From the NCBI GenBank assembly GCA_039720395.1, contig JBBPBK010000108.1:40001-104000 (forward strand): a stretch of 64,000 nucleotides of DNA. The letters are read 5' to 3'. How positions within the stretch are numbered: position 1 is the stretch's first letter; each line of letters starts with the position of its first letter. This DNA is from Liquidambar formosana. Its lineage: Eukaryota > Streptophyta > Magnoliopsida > Saxifragales > Altingiaceae. The notes under the pieces were generated by a model, which saw nothing but the letters and a program-made list of their open reading frames with translations, was not told the DNA's origin and ran no database searches. Below, one piece after another: positions 34,564 through 45,539 of this stretch. The translations under genes and the position numbers were made by a program.

Positions 34564-35510
34564 CACTAATGAACTTCGAACTCGGACTCATGTTTGGTAA
34601 TATGTATGGTATCGTGTGTTTGTAGAGTAAATTATAATGAATCAAAGATACCACACAATAGAATGGATTGGACGTATGTATAACAAATGAATATTTTAAT
34701 AAATTTTTGTTGACATTTTTTACAGGACAAGGGCACAAGTGCCATAGAGATTCCATGCCATATCATTAAGGCACACATGTATTGTTTTCATCTTGGAGAG
34801 GTATGATAAATTAAGTGCTAGACCCAAGTGGTATTTTTAGAGAGGATGAATTAGCTGAAAATTGGTGGACATATTTGCTTTTGTTTTCATAGCTTATATC
34901 CCTTTGAATTGTTCCAACATATTGTGTAAATTAATCTGTCCTTGAAGCTTAGCAGAGAAGGTGTAATTCGAAATCTTGAAGTTTGCATGTACTTAATTTA
35001 ATTTTATTTATTTTGTTGTCCTGGTTCTAAATTGATACATACTTCATTAGTTTGATATATTTTGTGATATGATATGTTATGTGATTTTTTTTCCATATAT
35101 TATTCTATCTATTATATTCAGATAGCTACACGGCTTCAATAATTTAATGAAACTAATTCTATAGTAGGTTTGACTTAGGAATCTAAGTCCTTTATGAATA
35201 TGGTGCCTCGTGATTACAGAGTGTCCAGCGAAGATATATGACAGGTCTTGTTTTGATCAAAAATTGAGAGACCATCCCATTTCTGAAGGAGAACATTTAC
35301 CAGCACCCATTCACCCAAAAAGAAGATAGTAAACATGCATTTGAATTAAATGCCTCATAAAAACACTTGGGCCGAGAGTTACATTCAGAAACATAAGCTC
35401 TCTAAGTGTACATATACATAAGAGAATTCAAAGATATTGGATGTGATTTAAAAACAAAAACAAAATTGAAAAACATCCACACATGTGCTGTAACATGATA
35501 TATATATCCT
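34425..35510. other. block B spacer towards the omega-amidase gene
   Basis: No gene seen. Holds a TTTC/poly-T microsatellite (about 34499-34563), longer than in the other blocks. At about 35187 the sequence jumps to the part equal to about 19537 of A', so about 1 kb found in A' is missing here. Confidence 0.6.
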
Positions 35511-35986
35511 TTAAGGCTTCCATGAACTGGTATATATCTTCCCGTCTTAGTTTCTCAAGTGGGAGGCTCTCTCTGCACATTCCCAAAACTGTATAAGGGA
35601 AGGTAGGAAGATTAATATAAATCAATTTTCGATTTCAGATTTTATGTTACTATATTAGTACACCACCTTTGAAGTTGATTGTGGAATAATCAACCTCTGC
35701 AATTATTTTGCCAAACTGCTCAGTATAAACAAAAGCCATGTTCAATTCATTTCGATATTTTATCGTACTCCAAAGTGAAAGAAGCATATATATATATATA
35801 TACATATATCCAGTTCCAAAGCATTCTAGTACCGGTCCAACAAGAGTAGAATGACCCCATATTGGATAGCAGCCATTAGAATCTCGAGATGGGGAGCAAG
35901 TGACTACAAATAACTAGCACAATAACCAAAAGTCAATATTGATTTCACTTTCAACTTACAAAGAATTATTTTAAAAGACAATAGAA

Positions 35987-36023
<37 letters not shown>

Positions 36024-37888
36024 TATATATATACCTGGTTATCAGCTGCCCTGAAAATTTGAATTAAAGTAATCAGTTAGTACTGGAAAAATATTGCAAT
36101 AACAAATAAGATAAGAGACAACTTCAGATACATACATCGATCTAATTTCGGCAAGGATAGAAGGGCACATTTTCCTAATTTAGATGAAGAGTAAGAAAAG
36201 AGTAAGAAAAACACATTGAAATGCTTCTCCATGTGTTTATTTCTTCAAATATAGATTGGGTCTCATAAAATAGCCTAAAAACCATTTATATTAGTAAGAT
36301 ATATTACGATAATACAAGCAAAAGGTGATTCACTACCCAAATAAGTCAAGTCTGCAGTAGACAAAAATTGTCAATGGATTTAAAGTCATCCAAAAATACA
36401 GTTGCCGGAGAGACTATTGAAGCTTCTTGCCTTGCTCTTTGTACCAGCTCCCATAGCAACTCACCAGTACTCATGTTGAATGCCCCAGGATAGCATATCA
36501 AACGAGCACCTATCATTCACACTAAAGACGTTAGTTAAGAAATATATGACCATCAGAGATTCAAACAGTATAGTGGCAAAGAAATAGAAAACCTCTTGCT
36601 CCATATAACATGGCAAGTTCTGGGAAGCGTATATCATGACAAATTCCAATTCCAATACGACCCACATCTGCATTCAAAATTAACGCATCAACGGCTAGAA
36701 CAATTAATCAAATGGCTAGGTATCGAATCTTTTGCCACAATTTTGATGAAAAAAAATAGGAGGTGATTTCAAGATCACTCTGCTTGACTGTGCCAAAAGC
36801 ATTGAAATGTTTTTCCAAATCACTTATCCATCAAAATATTACCTAATTTAATGCAGATTGATCTACAATCCAACAGTCACTGATCCTAATTAATGATATT
36901 TACATTCCCAAATGCTAAGCATTCGAGTCAACCACATGTAGACTGTGTTCTTCTCTAGCTCAAACTTGATATAAAATCTTAATTGATTCGCAACGTACCT
37001 GTGTCCACAATGGTTGGTGTATTTCCTGCTGCAAGGGTGTCGGATTCCTTGAACAAAATATCACCTGGAATGTCAACATCAAACAGATGAATCTGCAAAA
37101 GAACAAATTTTTGCTTTAGATCAATCCGTTATTCATCCTTTTCTTGGACTTGCAAAAAAAAAAAAAAAATTCAGATATGCTAAAATTTCTATGCTTAGCC
37201 CTTAATTTTCCATCTGGCCCGAAAACACAGCAGGAGTTATACAACAGACCATTGTTCCATTCGGGCACAGACCGACCTACACTTGTAATCCCTTGGTTTG
37301 AAGCAACTTGTGATAACATGGAAAATGAGGGTGAGGCATCCTCATCATCAAAATCCTTGGCATATTTCGCAAAATTATCATTTGAATAAGGGCAGTTCCA
37401 CATTTCCTGTGCCAAATAATTAAGATTTTCATGGAATATGTATGGATCCAATGATTTTGAACATTCCCTCCTCTACAGTTAGTACTTGTAGTCAGTAGTA
37501 GTCAACTCACAGGCAAAACAAGCAGCTTTGCACCCTGCTCAACGGAAATTTCAATTGTATGAAGGGCGTGTGCCAGATTCCTCTGCTTCTCGAAAGTGAC
37601 TGATAACTGGCAAAGGGCAATCTTGAACTGTCCTAAAACAAACCCATTCATCAAAATCAATTCCTATTACACAGATATATATTGGGTAGTAACATATCTT
37701 GAATTCAAGAGGCATTTCAGAATTGTAGCTAAAATTGATTAGAATTAAAACATAATTAAAATGATATATCAGCAGCAGCGGGAGTTGAAAATGGGAATCA
37801 AACATGAAAACCTGGTGCTCTCTGTGCTGTTGAATGAAGATGACATTACACACTGTGACTGGGTTGAAGCTACCAGACTAATTGCCAT
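35511..37888 (-). pseudogene. NLP3: omega-amidase (nitrilase-like), near-complete but damaged copy
   Basis: Minus-strand split gene resembling plant omega-amidase (carbon-nitrogen hydrolase; it deamidates 2-oxoglutaramate and 2-oxosuccinamate). Exons: 37812-37888 (MSSSFNSTEST), 37511-37632 (FKIALCQLSVTFEKQRNLAH), about 37187-37406 (EMWNCPYSND, with the catalytic Glu), 36999-37092 (IHLFDVDIPGD), 36593-36667 (GICHDIRFPELAM, with the catalytic Cys), 36431-36509 (YPGAFNMSTGELLWELVQRA), 36035-36050, 35833-35913 (TCSPSRDS, WGHSTLVGP), 35667-35715 and 35511-35572. Damage: exon 3 has no GT donor and the catalytic Lys position in KHRK reads Asn; the exon 1/2 phases do not fit; exon 9 has a 33-bp in-frame loss and a 1-bp loss giving an early stop in exon 10; exon 10 has a 14-bp loss. 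Confidence 0.8.
36035..36050 (-). other. 16-nt micro-exon of the omega-amidase gene
   Basis: After the exon ending AGAGCAAG (36431) the next intron starts GCAAGA instead of GT. The next plausible exon is 36035-36050, preceded by TTTCAG and followed by GTATAT. Joined, the three exons read QRARAADNQ then LFVVTCSP, matching the family's QRARATDNQ without a gap. This supports both the GC donor and the micro-exon. Confidence 0.7.
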
Positions 37889-37890
37889 GA

Positions 37891-38199
37891 TTTCTTGAAT
37901 GCAGCCCGCCAGAGCTGCTGTTTTGTTGGTCGACTTGTTAAAGGTCATCTTTTATAAATGGGTTCGGGTTGTTCAATTATTTATGGCTATTTGTTTTTGG
38001 ACCCCAATAACAAATGGGTTGAATCAGCAGTTGGACTTTCCTGTTCAAGATTCACCATTTTTTTAAATAAAAAAAAAATTATTTTGGCAACACGTACGGA
38101 CATTAATATATCATAAAAAATGCGGTTAGGTTTACTTACTAATGTGTCCATGATATTAGGCTAATTAATGGCTTTTGGGTAGTGTTCACTTATTGGTTC
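37891..38199. other. upstream flank of the omega-amidase gene, nothing recognised
   Basis: AT-rich sequence upstream of the omega-amidase start codons (37888 or 37846, minus strand). No clear TATA box or other gene was seen. Confidence 0.4.
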
Positions 38200-38990
38200 A
38201 CTTACTGTTCATGTGCCCTAAAACGATGCCCCCTTACCGTGTGAAACAGTGGATCAGATTCCCAGCGATCAAAACGGTGTCGTTTTGCTTGGCCGGATAG
38301 CTTTTGGAGGGTTCTTCGCTTCGCTAAATGACGCCATTTTGTTCCGTTTTCTTGCCAAACGGTGTCATTTCTCCACCCTGTTATTAGATCCAAAAGGCCA
38401 AAAAAAAAAAAAAGGAGGGGGGGGGGGGGGGGGGGAGGCATCATTGCCTCTTCATACCCCGTTCCAGAAGCGATGGGTTTCGGGCCTCTTCGCCCGTGGT
38501 GCTCCTTGCTCCACGTCTCTCCGTTGCAAGTGCTGCAGGTGGCGATCTCTTCCAGCGTTGACGTGCTTGTACTTGCGAGAGCCATGGACGGTTATGATAA
38601 GGAGGACGCTGAGAGGTTGTCTTCTTGGAAAACGCTTCTGCTGTTGCTTCTTCTCTTCTCTTTGGTAGAAGCTTTGGTATTGTTGCCCGAGGAGAACGCT
38701 GGTTTGTTCTTGTTCTTGGCTTTTGATTTTCCGTTTTTCCACCCATATTTGTGTTCCTTCTTCGGTTGCTTCAGATGTACGATTTCTTCCGATTTGTTTA
38801 CGTTACTGGATTTGGGTGTTTTTTGGGGTTTATCCTTATTACGTGTTCGTTTGAAAGGAGTTCTGTGCTTATATGCTATGCTTAGTTTTCCATGTTTTTG
38901 CCTAGCGTTGGTATTTGTATGTTGTTCTCGTAAAAGACTGGTTAGACATCCTTGCCAATAACAAACCTTTAAGAACTATCTTAATACAAA
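38200..38990 (+). other. G+C-richer, gene-like stretch, unrecognised
   Basis: This stretch stands out by composition and by several open frames on both strands, the longest 38362-38961 (+, 199 codons) and 38202-38585 (-, 127 codons). Neither has a domain I recognise, and both cross the poly-A/poly-G tract, which argues against coding. It could be the 5' end of a lost gene: C-rich start, an ATG at 38473 or 38583, then T-rich, intron-like sequence. The motif aaacggtgtcgtttt and variants recur at 38274-38290, 38338-38350 and 38356-38370. No function is proposed. Confidence 0.3.
38400..38435 (+). repeat. A-run followed by a 19-base G-run
   Basis: Poly-A at 38401-38413 is followed by GGA and an uninterrupted run of 19 G at 38417-38435. 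It could form a G-quadruplex and is also a likely site of sequencing length error. Confidence 0.9.
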
Positions 38991-39770
38991 ACATGATCCC
39001 CCCATGGACAACAATTGTTTCAAGCACCCATGCATTTTTTTTTTATAGGTAATTAATTCTTATTGCCCTACGCCCATACCTGATACAAATTCATCAATGT
39101 CATCATCCCTCAAAATAATCCTAATACCTCCCGTGGGGATAAAAATATCACCCATTCCTTACTGTGGACACCCAGACTGGGTATAATTACCCATTGCATT
39201 TGATGCAGCAAAGAGGATAAGATTTGGCCTCTAAGAGAGACCCATGTGAAAGGTGCATTACCTTTCCAGCTCACACAAGAAACAAACAACGACATACAGC
39301 TCATCTGAAAAGATACTTATCCTCAGCTATATAATATCCACAAGGGAGGAAAATGAGGTATACCATTTCTCCCCTAAAAACTCCTCTCCTTCTTTATTAT
39401 TAGTCTAGTTCACAACTTGACTTGGGTGTCGGAGCGGCTATGTACGCCTGCCTGCTCACCCCTTTTATTCATCTATCTTAGGCACAAACGTAAGTTTGGA
39501 TTAAGGAACGACGGGGAGATCTCGAACGTCCATTAATCAAATGTTAGTTATAATATTTTTAACACTTACACGGAGACCTTAATCCCTCCATTCCTACTTC
39601 CCCACCATATATCCTCTATCAACATTAATGTTATTGAACTTCAAGGAGGGAGGAAATTGCCAACTGCATGTGTTTATAGTTGTAACCAATGACTTTTCAC
39701 ATTCCGTTGCACATGTGCTGCTTTTGTTATATCAGCACCAATGGATTTAGGGTTGTATTATATAACCCAT
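38991..39770. other. spacer left of the gypsy element, nothing recognised
   Basis: Mixed sequence with no recognisable gene. A string around 39420-39460 (gggtgtcggagcggc) resembles pieces of plant LTRs, but no boundaries were found. Confidence 0.35.
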
Positions 39771-40863
39771 TGTTTGTGGGAGATATCGACGTGTAGTCAA
39801 CAGAGCCCACGTGAGTCGTATTCGAGGAGGTCAGCCACGTATGATGGTGAGACAAGTGGAGAGATCCAGGTGGAGGTGGGAGAGAAGCAACCTGGGGATA
39901 GTTTTGGGAGTGGGAGATAGGCAGGGAGAGAGAGTCGACCTAGAGGGGCGCGACCTGTATCGGAGAGACTTCAGTCCAAATGAAGCCTTTTTCGGAGAAT
40001 CCCCAAATTAAGGAAGAGATTCCTTAGTTGTTAGTGCGGTTGGTGGGAGGATTGAGTGTGTTGTTAATGAGGCTAAGAAAGGCCTTTTATAGTGCCAAAG
40101 ACCTGGGACAGCCATTTGATGCAGGTGGCAGTCAGACCTAGGGTAATGGGATAGCAGACCTAGGCCCTCCTGGGTAGGTCGGCTGCCATACCCTGTTCCG
40201 GTGCTAACACCCATGCTTGTAAGGCTTTTCGCTTGTACGAGGTATGGGTTTGACCTGTCAACTATCCCATCATCTTTTTGAAGTTGTTGTTGTGTCACGT
40301 CACTTCCTAACTGTTCCCCAGATCGACTATAGAGGTGCAATTCCCGATGCCATGGGTGCGACCTCCTTAGAGAGCCTTTTCTCTATCCACCAAACCAAGA
40401 TCCTCCAAGTGTCCCAAACGTTTGAGAGAAGCTAAGGTCAGACGACCTTGCTTGGGGTCAAGCTCGTGATTTGAGCCCCCCGGGCTCCACCTCAACCCAG
40501 GCTAGTGTTGAACTAGGACTGTACCTCAAGAGTATTTCGAAGGGGGTCAAGTAGACCGCCGGCCTTGACTCCCATCGCGCGATGTGATAGGCATCCGACT
40601 CGAAGAGGTTGCGTCGACCCGCTTCGAGATGATTCGGGCATCCTCGATATTGAGAGAGTCCCTCTGAAAGAGGGGCATCCTTGAGGAGGTGGATACTCCC
40701 CTCAAAGGTATGTCGATGTGGTTGGCAAGGCCATTTTGGGTGAGGTTGACCAGGTAGTGCCAGCTGGGCGTCTGTGGTGGTGGAGTAAGTCAATCCTATT
40801 GGTCAATCTTCCACGTGGCGATCTGTGGTTGGTCTGACGTGGGTTAGGAATCTTGAGGTATCA
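39771..40863 (-). repeat. 3' LTR of the gypsy element (1093 bp)
   Basis: Pairs with 52705-53798. A TATA box on the minus strand (CACTATAAAAGGCC) lies at about 40082-40095. The ends are TG...CA. Confidence 0.92.
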
Positions 40864-40885
40864 ACATTTGCCCCCATGCTCACAC
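40864..40885 (-). other. polypurine tract of the gypsy element
   Basis: Minus strand GCATGGGGGCAAATGT lies directly before the 3' LTR start TGATACC. The position and G-rich composition fit the plus-strand primer of plant gypsy elements. Confidence 0.7.
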
Positions 40886-40934
40886 ATAAGATGCCCGTGC
40901 GGATCACGTGTGAGTATACTCTTGCGGTTCATGT

Positions 40935-43080
40935 ATGAGTATGTATACACCAAACAAAGTACCAATTATCATATTTCAGTGGGTTTCTGAGGTGTGCGTA
41001 CTATCGCGCCACCTCAACACTACGTGTGACTATATTGATAGAGAGGATGCATTTGAGCGTCGCCCTTGTACACACCGCCTTACTGCTGTAAATTATCGCG
41101 AGTTCTTTGTTGATGAGCCTATTAAGTGGAGGCCAGGTCGTGATGAGCTTTTGGAGACTCACTGCTGTCTCTTTGTTGCGGTTTTGGCTACCCATCTACC
41201 AGCCTTGTAGGACGGGGAGCGGCATGTCGCCCTATATAGTCCCAACATGGTACAACGCCAATTTGGCTTTGATCAAGGGCCCCCTGCTTTGCTTAATATG
41301 ACTCCGTCTGTGGAGACAGTCTTTCAGGATTTTTTGTTAATGAATTTCCCTCGCTTTTGCACCGTTATTGCTTCAATCGACTTTCCCGGGATAAAGCGAG
41401 ATGGGGTGTATAGTAAAGTAGGTGTGAAATTTTGGAATTGTACTCTAACAGCCTTACAGTCTTTCGTAAATTCTTCTAGTGAACCATTCCCTGTTCCTCC
41501 AATCTATAAGGGCGACTACTCCCTTCGCATCAAATCAGCACAATCAAAACTTGAAAAGAAAGTCGAGACAGCCCTTTAGTCCTCTAGATCGAAAAAGAGG
41601 TGGGGAAATGAGGCGACCTCTTCTAAGCCTTCTAAATCAAGAAAGAAGTAGGCCAGCGAGGTAATCTGTTTAATATTGTATCATTCGTCTCCCTTTTTTT
41701 TAACTTCTCTTCTTTTTTTTTATGCCTTGTTCTCTCTTCTTTTTTTTTAGGGATCTTCTCGTCGTTTAGAGATGGAGGTGGTCGAAGAAGATGATACCGA
41801 GATTCTTTTATTAAGGAAACTACCCAGTGGCTCGAGGGAGCATGTGGCCTCGACCACTCCAACCCCACAGATCGAGGTTAGGGAAGTGCGTTATGGTAGA
41901 GGGAAAGCGTTAAGCACTCTCGTAACTGTGTTGTCACCTAATTTAATTCCTGTTCCATCTTTTCAGGAAGTGGAATCTACTGGCGGAGCAGTGACCGTTG
42001 CTCCAAGAGCTGTTCTGGCTAGTAAGGGCCAAGAGATTCTGCCCGCTTCTCCCGATGATGAGATTGAACAAACCATTGAGCAAGAGATTAACACCGACAT
42101 GGATCTTATTGTCCCTTCTTTTGGTGGTCATGAAATCAACGACGAGGAGCATCCAGAAGATGACGATGAACTTGTTGAGATTTTTTAGGAAGAAGACGAA
42201 GGTATTGATGCTGATGCAGGTCGAGAGAACATCAGGATTAAGGTCGACCCTTCTCGAGTTTTGCAAGTTTCCTCTGATACAGAAGGTGATAGGGGAGACG
42301 ACACCACTCTTGCTGAGATTATGAGTAAGAAATCTAAAGATTCCCAGAGTAAAGTCGGGCCAGTTGCAGCAGATACAAGTAAACATAAGGCATCAATTGG
42401 ATTGGCTACTTATTCTGCTAGCAAAGGCAAGACCACGCTAGGTCCGACCTCTGATACTCCTGGTGCATTTCACATCCTTTCTTTATTTCCTTATTTTTCT
42501 GAGAAGTTCTTACTGATGTTGACTTGTTTGTTTAGATTAAGTGTTTGTATCTCATAAGATCGATCCTTCAGCGAGAAGTCCTTTCGAGTGGTCCAGCAAA
42601 CACGACCAAGCGCCCTTCGCCGAGACTGTTAACATAAATGGTTTCTAGGTCCCTCGAGAGAGAGTTGCTCTGGCAAGAACTGTCTTTGAAAAATACAAGG
42701 ACGTGGGTGCGACCTGCCGCCTCGTATCTCCTACTATTCGAAACCACAGTTTTGATTACCTACTTACCATTGTCGAAACTCTACACACCCGTTCGCCCGA
42801 GTCGCTATCTCGTGATAACATTGCTCTTATAAAGGATGGACTGAAGGACCTCTCCTTTGGCGGGTTTTTGATTGATTAGCTTGACATAGAAGTCGAGCGA
42901 TTTCGTCTGGCGTTCAAGTTTGTTAGTACTCATGCCGAGATAGAAGAATGTGATAAAGCTCTGGCGAATCTGCAAGCTTGACGCCAAGCTCTAGACCTTC
43001 AGATTGCTGAGCTTAAGGGTCGTAAAGTTGATGCAAGGACCGCTTACAAGTTGCTCATGCTGCTGCCGCCGATATTGATA
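40935..43080 (+). pseudogene. antisense frame in the gypsy element with a plant-mobile-domain-like protein
   Basis: Runs opposite to gag-pol, between integrase and the 3' LTR. Pieces in order: 40935-41210 (YREFFVDEPIKWRPGRDELL), 41204-41579 (YSPNMVQRQFGFDQGPPALL, then FPRFCTVIASIDFPG), 41772-42188 (acidic, Ser/Pro-rich), 42261-42530, and 42560-43080 (SFDYLLTIVETL and a charged, coiled-coil-like tail). The RQFGFDQ string and layout resemble plant mobile domain proteins. Stops and frame changes break it. Extra antisense frames are known in plant Tat-type elements; whether this one was ever expressed is unknown. Confidence 0.6.
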
Positions 43081-43466
43081 TAGGTGCTATCATGGCACCG
43101 GACCTGTTGTAGTTGCTTTTTTTTTCTTTTTTTTTTTTTTTTTGAACACATGGTGTTTGTTATGATTTTTTTTGAAGTGGAAGGAAGGATGTTGCATTAT
43201 TATAGCAAGTTTGTCGTTAGAGACATCATTTATGGTTTTTGTTGGGATGATGCCCTTGTTACGGTTGTACTTTTTTGTTAGAGCGATGCCCTCCATCGTA
43301 ATTGTAACTTTTTGAACCATAGATGAATGAAAATACAACCTTCTTTTTGCATATAAATTTGAGTACAAAGTCTATTCATTCCTTGTGAATTCTTCTGATG
43401 TCAATAATTTAAAAGGAATCAAAAGATAACTTGCACAGAACAACAAAACAATACTAGGTCGACTCA

Positions 43467-44535
43467 CTAAGGGCAATATGCTTTGATCCACATCGCATTG
43501 ATGGGTGGCAATAAGTTATCAGAGTCGACTGGCGATATGCGGTAGTACTCGCTCTCATTTGCTTCCCTTATGACGTAGGGACCTTCCCATTTAGGAGCAA
43601 ACTTATTAGGAGCTGAGAGACCTCGCCTTGCAAAGTCCTTAGTCTTCAAAACTAGGTCGCCTTCCTAAAACACCCTAGGTCGCACCATCCTGTTGTATGA
43701 TCGAGCTACCCTCTGTTGGTAGACTTGGGATTTATCCAAGGCTTTATCCATTTTTTCTACCAGAGCTTCAAGTTCGGCTTGCCTCGTGTCTGGGTCGACC
43801 TCGCTAGCTAAGGCCATACGAGCTGATGGTACGGCGATTTCCACAAGGAGGACCGCTTCTGTTCCATACATTATAGCAAAAGGGGTGGTACCAGTGGCCT
43901 CCTTCTTAGAAGTCCTATATGCCCATAGCGCCATAGGGAGTTGATTAGACCATGATCGAGGCGAATCATCTACCATCTTACTTAGAATCTTCAGGAGGGT
44001 TTTGTTGGTTGCCTCTGCTTGCCCGTTTCCCTTAGGATAGTTGGAGGTCGACTTCACATGAGTAACTCGGTATCCATCGAGGAGGTTCCTAACGTGTCGA
44101 TTTACAAAAGGGGTCCCATTATCATACAAGATTCTATTAGGGATGCCGAATCAACATACGATGTTCTATTTGATGAAATTGGACACAGCTTCTCCTGTTG
44201 CTTTCTTAAGCGATACAGCCTCAACCCACTTGGTGTAACATTCTATTGCCGCAAGAATCTATATGTTTCCCCTCCCCCTTGTTGATATAGGTCCTATGAG
44301 ATCCATAGCCTAAGTGTGGAAAGGCCATAGGGTTGAAATACTTTGCAACTCGACCGCAGGTGCATGAATGTGGTTGGTGTGCATTTGGCAAAGTTGACAT
44401 CTCTTGACATGTTGTGCTACATCAGTTTCCATGGTCGGCCAGTAATAGTCGATGCGGAGCAACTGTAGGTACAGCTTGGTGCTACCCTGGTGTTCTTCAC
44501 ATGCTCCTCCATGAACTTCCTCCAAAGCTCTCTAT
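43467..44535 (-). pseudogene. gypsy integrase remnant
   Basis: 44310-44535 encodes the zinc-binding part (RIDYYWPTMETDV, then CQLCQ). The catalytic core continues to about 43665 (YDNGTPFVN; SNYPKGNGQAEATNKTL with the catalytic Glu), and 43467-43649 is the C-terminal part (FAPKWEGPYVI). The core between about 44130 and 44310 contains stops and frame changes. Confidence 0.88.
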
Positions 44536-44828
44536 GCTTCGAGGTTGGAGAGATATCGCAATGGTGCACCCTCGATTCCTTTTCTGAACAACTCGCCATT
44601 CTTGACAAAATACCTGGGAGCTTTTCTTTGAATGATAATTGCGTCTTTCTTCTCGAGGGGTAGGGCGCCTTCCGTGAGGAAGTTGATGTAGGGTTGCCAC
44701 CAATCCTTTTCCTCCACAAAGTTACACTCTGCTGGGTCAGCCAGATCGTGGCACTTGAGACAAGCCTTCTAGATGTTAGCTGCGTCTTGCGACATGGATG
44801 ACTAATAATACCCTTGTCGCTGGATGCG

Positions 44829-45515
44829 TCAATACAGAGGAACTTCATTTTGACAACAGTACTGCGAGTGCATGGTCTTTAAAATTTTGCGAGCTACCTC
44901 TTCATTGATACACCGAGCTAGGACATGGTCTGGTCTCCTATGGTACAGCTCGCCTTCAAGGACCACATACTTTTCTAACCCCTTGATTGTATTTAGGCGA
45001 CCTTGTTTACTGGATAGTTGGTCGATTATTGGCTTCCTCCAATCATCCTTGGTCATTTCATCTTCGTGAATCAGGTCGAGCATAGTGTAAGGCATAGGTC
45101 GCCTGGTGACTTTGATATCGAGTTCCTCCCCATGCATGGTGACCTTAGAAGCTAGGGTTGTGAGGGCATCTGCATGTCGATTACAAGATCGAGGTTGGTG
45201 CTCAACCTTGACCATTTTAAACCTATCCAGTAACTTCTGCACTATGGTTCTATATGGTGCTAGTGCAATTTCTTTTACGGTGAACTCTCTTAACGTCTAT
45301 TTGATCACGAGGTTGGAATCCCCCCTTATACAAAGGCGAATTGCCCCAATCTGAAGGGTAGTGAGGAGGTCGATCATGAGCGCCTCATATTCAGCTTCAT
45401 TGTTGGTACAAGGGAAGGCAAGTTTGTAGGACTGGGATACTATGTCTCCATCTGGGGTTGTGAAAACAATTCCGACACCTCCTTCTCCTCCTCCTGCTGA
45501 CCCGTCAAAACTCAT
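44829..45515 (-). pseudogene. second (archaeal-type) RNase H and linker of the gypsy element
   Basis: 45297-45515 encodes MSFDGSAGGGEGGVGIVF, then NNEAEYEALM and RGDSNLVI, giving the Asp, Glu and Asp of an RNase H active site in the archaeal-type pattern. 44829-45242 continues with linker sequence (VEHQPRSCNRHADALTTLAS). It lies between the ordinary RNase H and integrase, as in Tat-lineage elements. The frame is interrupted between the two pieces. Confidence 0.8.
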
Positions 45516-45539
45516 ATGATATTCTCCCCCTACATTGGC

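Larger units (their letters stand above)
21805..37890. repeat. duplicated block B
   Basis: Colinear with block C from about 21805 (54335 in C). It is split by the young copia element at 24032-30413. It carries two MITEs, a small MULE-type MITE, a MADS gene, a MULE lacking its right end, and the most complete omega-amidase copy. A deletion near 35187 removes the stretch equal to about 18530-19535 of A'. Confidence 0.85.

Noticed and set aside
38441..38746. Arg-rich minus-strand frames near the G-run
   Set aside because: Several overlapping frames in one compositionally biased stretch, none with a domain.
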